Assembly (NCBI RefSeq): GCF_014224155.1
Contig: NZ_JAASUI010000001.1
Location: 558,001-622,000 of the forward strand
Length of the DNA stretch: 64,000 bases
Reading direction: 5' to 3'
Source: Listeria cossartiae subsp. cossartiae
Lineage (GTDB): Bacteria; Bacillota; Bacilli; Lactobacillales; Listeriaceae
Shown: piece by piece, positions 63,825-64,000 of the stretch
Numbering within the stretch: position 1 is the stretch's first letter
Layout: each line of letters opens with the position of its first letter
Notes under the pieces: model-generated
What the model was told of the DNA's origin: nothing
Database searches by the model: none
What the model saw: only the letters and a program-made list of their open reading frames with translations
Made by a program: the position numbers and the translations under genes

Positions 63825-64000
63825 TTGACAAAATTTTCGGAGTTCGGACTGGACGAAAAAATTGTAAAATCAGTAAATCGGATGGGGTTTGAAGAAGCAA
63901 CACCAATCCAAGAAAAGACAATTCCACTAGGACTAGCAGGTAAAGACTTAATCGGGCAAGCACAAACAGGTACTGGTAAAACAGCCGCTTTTGGTCTTCC
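63825..64000 (+). CDS. cshA: DEAD-box RNA helicase CshA (5' part)
   Basis: Only about 58 N-terminal codons are in the window: [17 protein letters not shown], the Q motif GFEEATPIQ, and Walker A (motif I) AQTGTGKT. It belongs to the CshA/DeaD family, which unwinds structured RNA in ribosome assembly, mRNA decay and cold growth. TTG 63825 is nine bases after AAAGGAG; ATG 63819 is in frame but too close. A long leader with two promoters precedes it. Confidence 0.93.
   Translation, partial: MTKFSEFGLDEKIVKSVNRMGFEEATPIQEKTIPLGLAGKDLIGQAQTGTGKTAAFGL

Noticed and set aside
1..64000. tRNA, rRNA, CRISPR array, prophage or plasmid origin
   Set aside because: No cloverleaf-like CCA-ending genes, no regularly spaced repeats and no integrase or replication genes were seen on either strand.

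Overview
The window is AT-rich, tightly packed Firmicute chromosome with strong AGGAGG-type ribosome binding sites, many TTG/GTG starts and a hairpin terminator behind most transcription units. Gene content and order (rarD, yceI, lysP, a LOV-STAS photoreceptor, relP, potABCD, nifJ, class III fbp, a Ca2+ ATPase like LMCA1, sugE pair, ddl, murF, cshA) match the lmo0794-lmo0866 stretch of Listeria as I remember it, so this is Listeria sensu stricto. From memory, the PrfA-regulated hexose-phosphate transporter gene hpt/uhpT (lmo0838), the large LPXTG gene lmo0842 and the sugar cluster lmo0858-0865 of L. monocytogenes EGD-e should lie at about 44.2, 48.9 and 63.4 kb. None is here, which suggests a non-pathogenic species such as L. 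welshimeri or L. innocua (inference). I saw no rRNA, tRNA, CRISPR array or prophage.

Layout. 0-5.4 kb: oxidoreductase (cut by the window edge), RarD permease, YceI with a sigma-B-like promoter, MarR regulator, LysP behind a lysine riboswitch, and the blue-light receptor. 5.5-10 kb: an Fe-S-fold protein, the small alarmone synthetase RelP, an Na+/H+ antiporter and two tandem membrane paralogues. 10-14.4 kb: a cupin-HTH regulator with repeated operator-like sites, then the polyamine uptake operon potABCD. 14.6-18.5 kb: alpha carbonic anhydrase, a MESH1-like HD hydrolase, ROK fructokinase and FabK. 18.6-19.6 kb: a small variable island of two immunity-like genes, one without a normal start codon. 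20-28.8 kb: P-type ATPase, GNAT, lipoprotein, a MerR/aldo-keto reductase pair with a textbook 19-bp promoter spacer, a winged-helix protein and HMG-CoA reductase. 29-37.7 kb: Na/Pi transporter, pyruvate:ferredoxin/flavodoxin oxidoreductase, FBPase and an AEC transporter.

37.7-42 kb is the most irregular part: a 660-base gene-free stretch, an orphan IS3-type ORF A, an Rgg-like regulator, a decayed small gene, a possible degenerate EAL-like protein and an LPXTG surface protein with MucBP-like repeats. 42-48.9 kb carries PsiE, an ABC exporter whose reading frame appears to start at AUU, an MFS pump with its MarR regulator, and the LMCA1-type Ca2+ ATPase. 48.9-55 kb has an orphan Imm8-like immunity gene, a DUF1294 protein, RidA, a MetE-like enzyme behind a SAM riboswitch, a short UvrC/Cho-like nuclease and a glutamine-type ABC transporter with fused binding protein and permease. 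55-64 kb has a membrane-anchored amidase, small unknown proteins, a TetR/SugE efflux unit, ddl-murF, an esterase and the start of the DEAD-box helicase gene cshA with a long leader.

No single undescribed multi-gene system stands out. The best leads are the AUU-start ABC exporter, the orphan immunity genes, the Rgg/decayed gene/EAL-like/LPXTG locus and the cshA leader.
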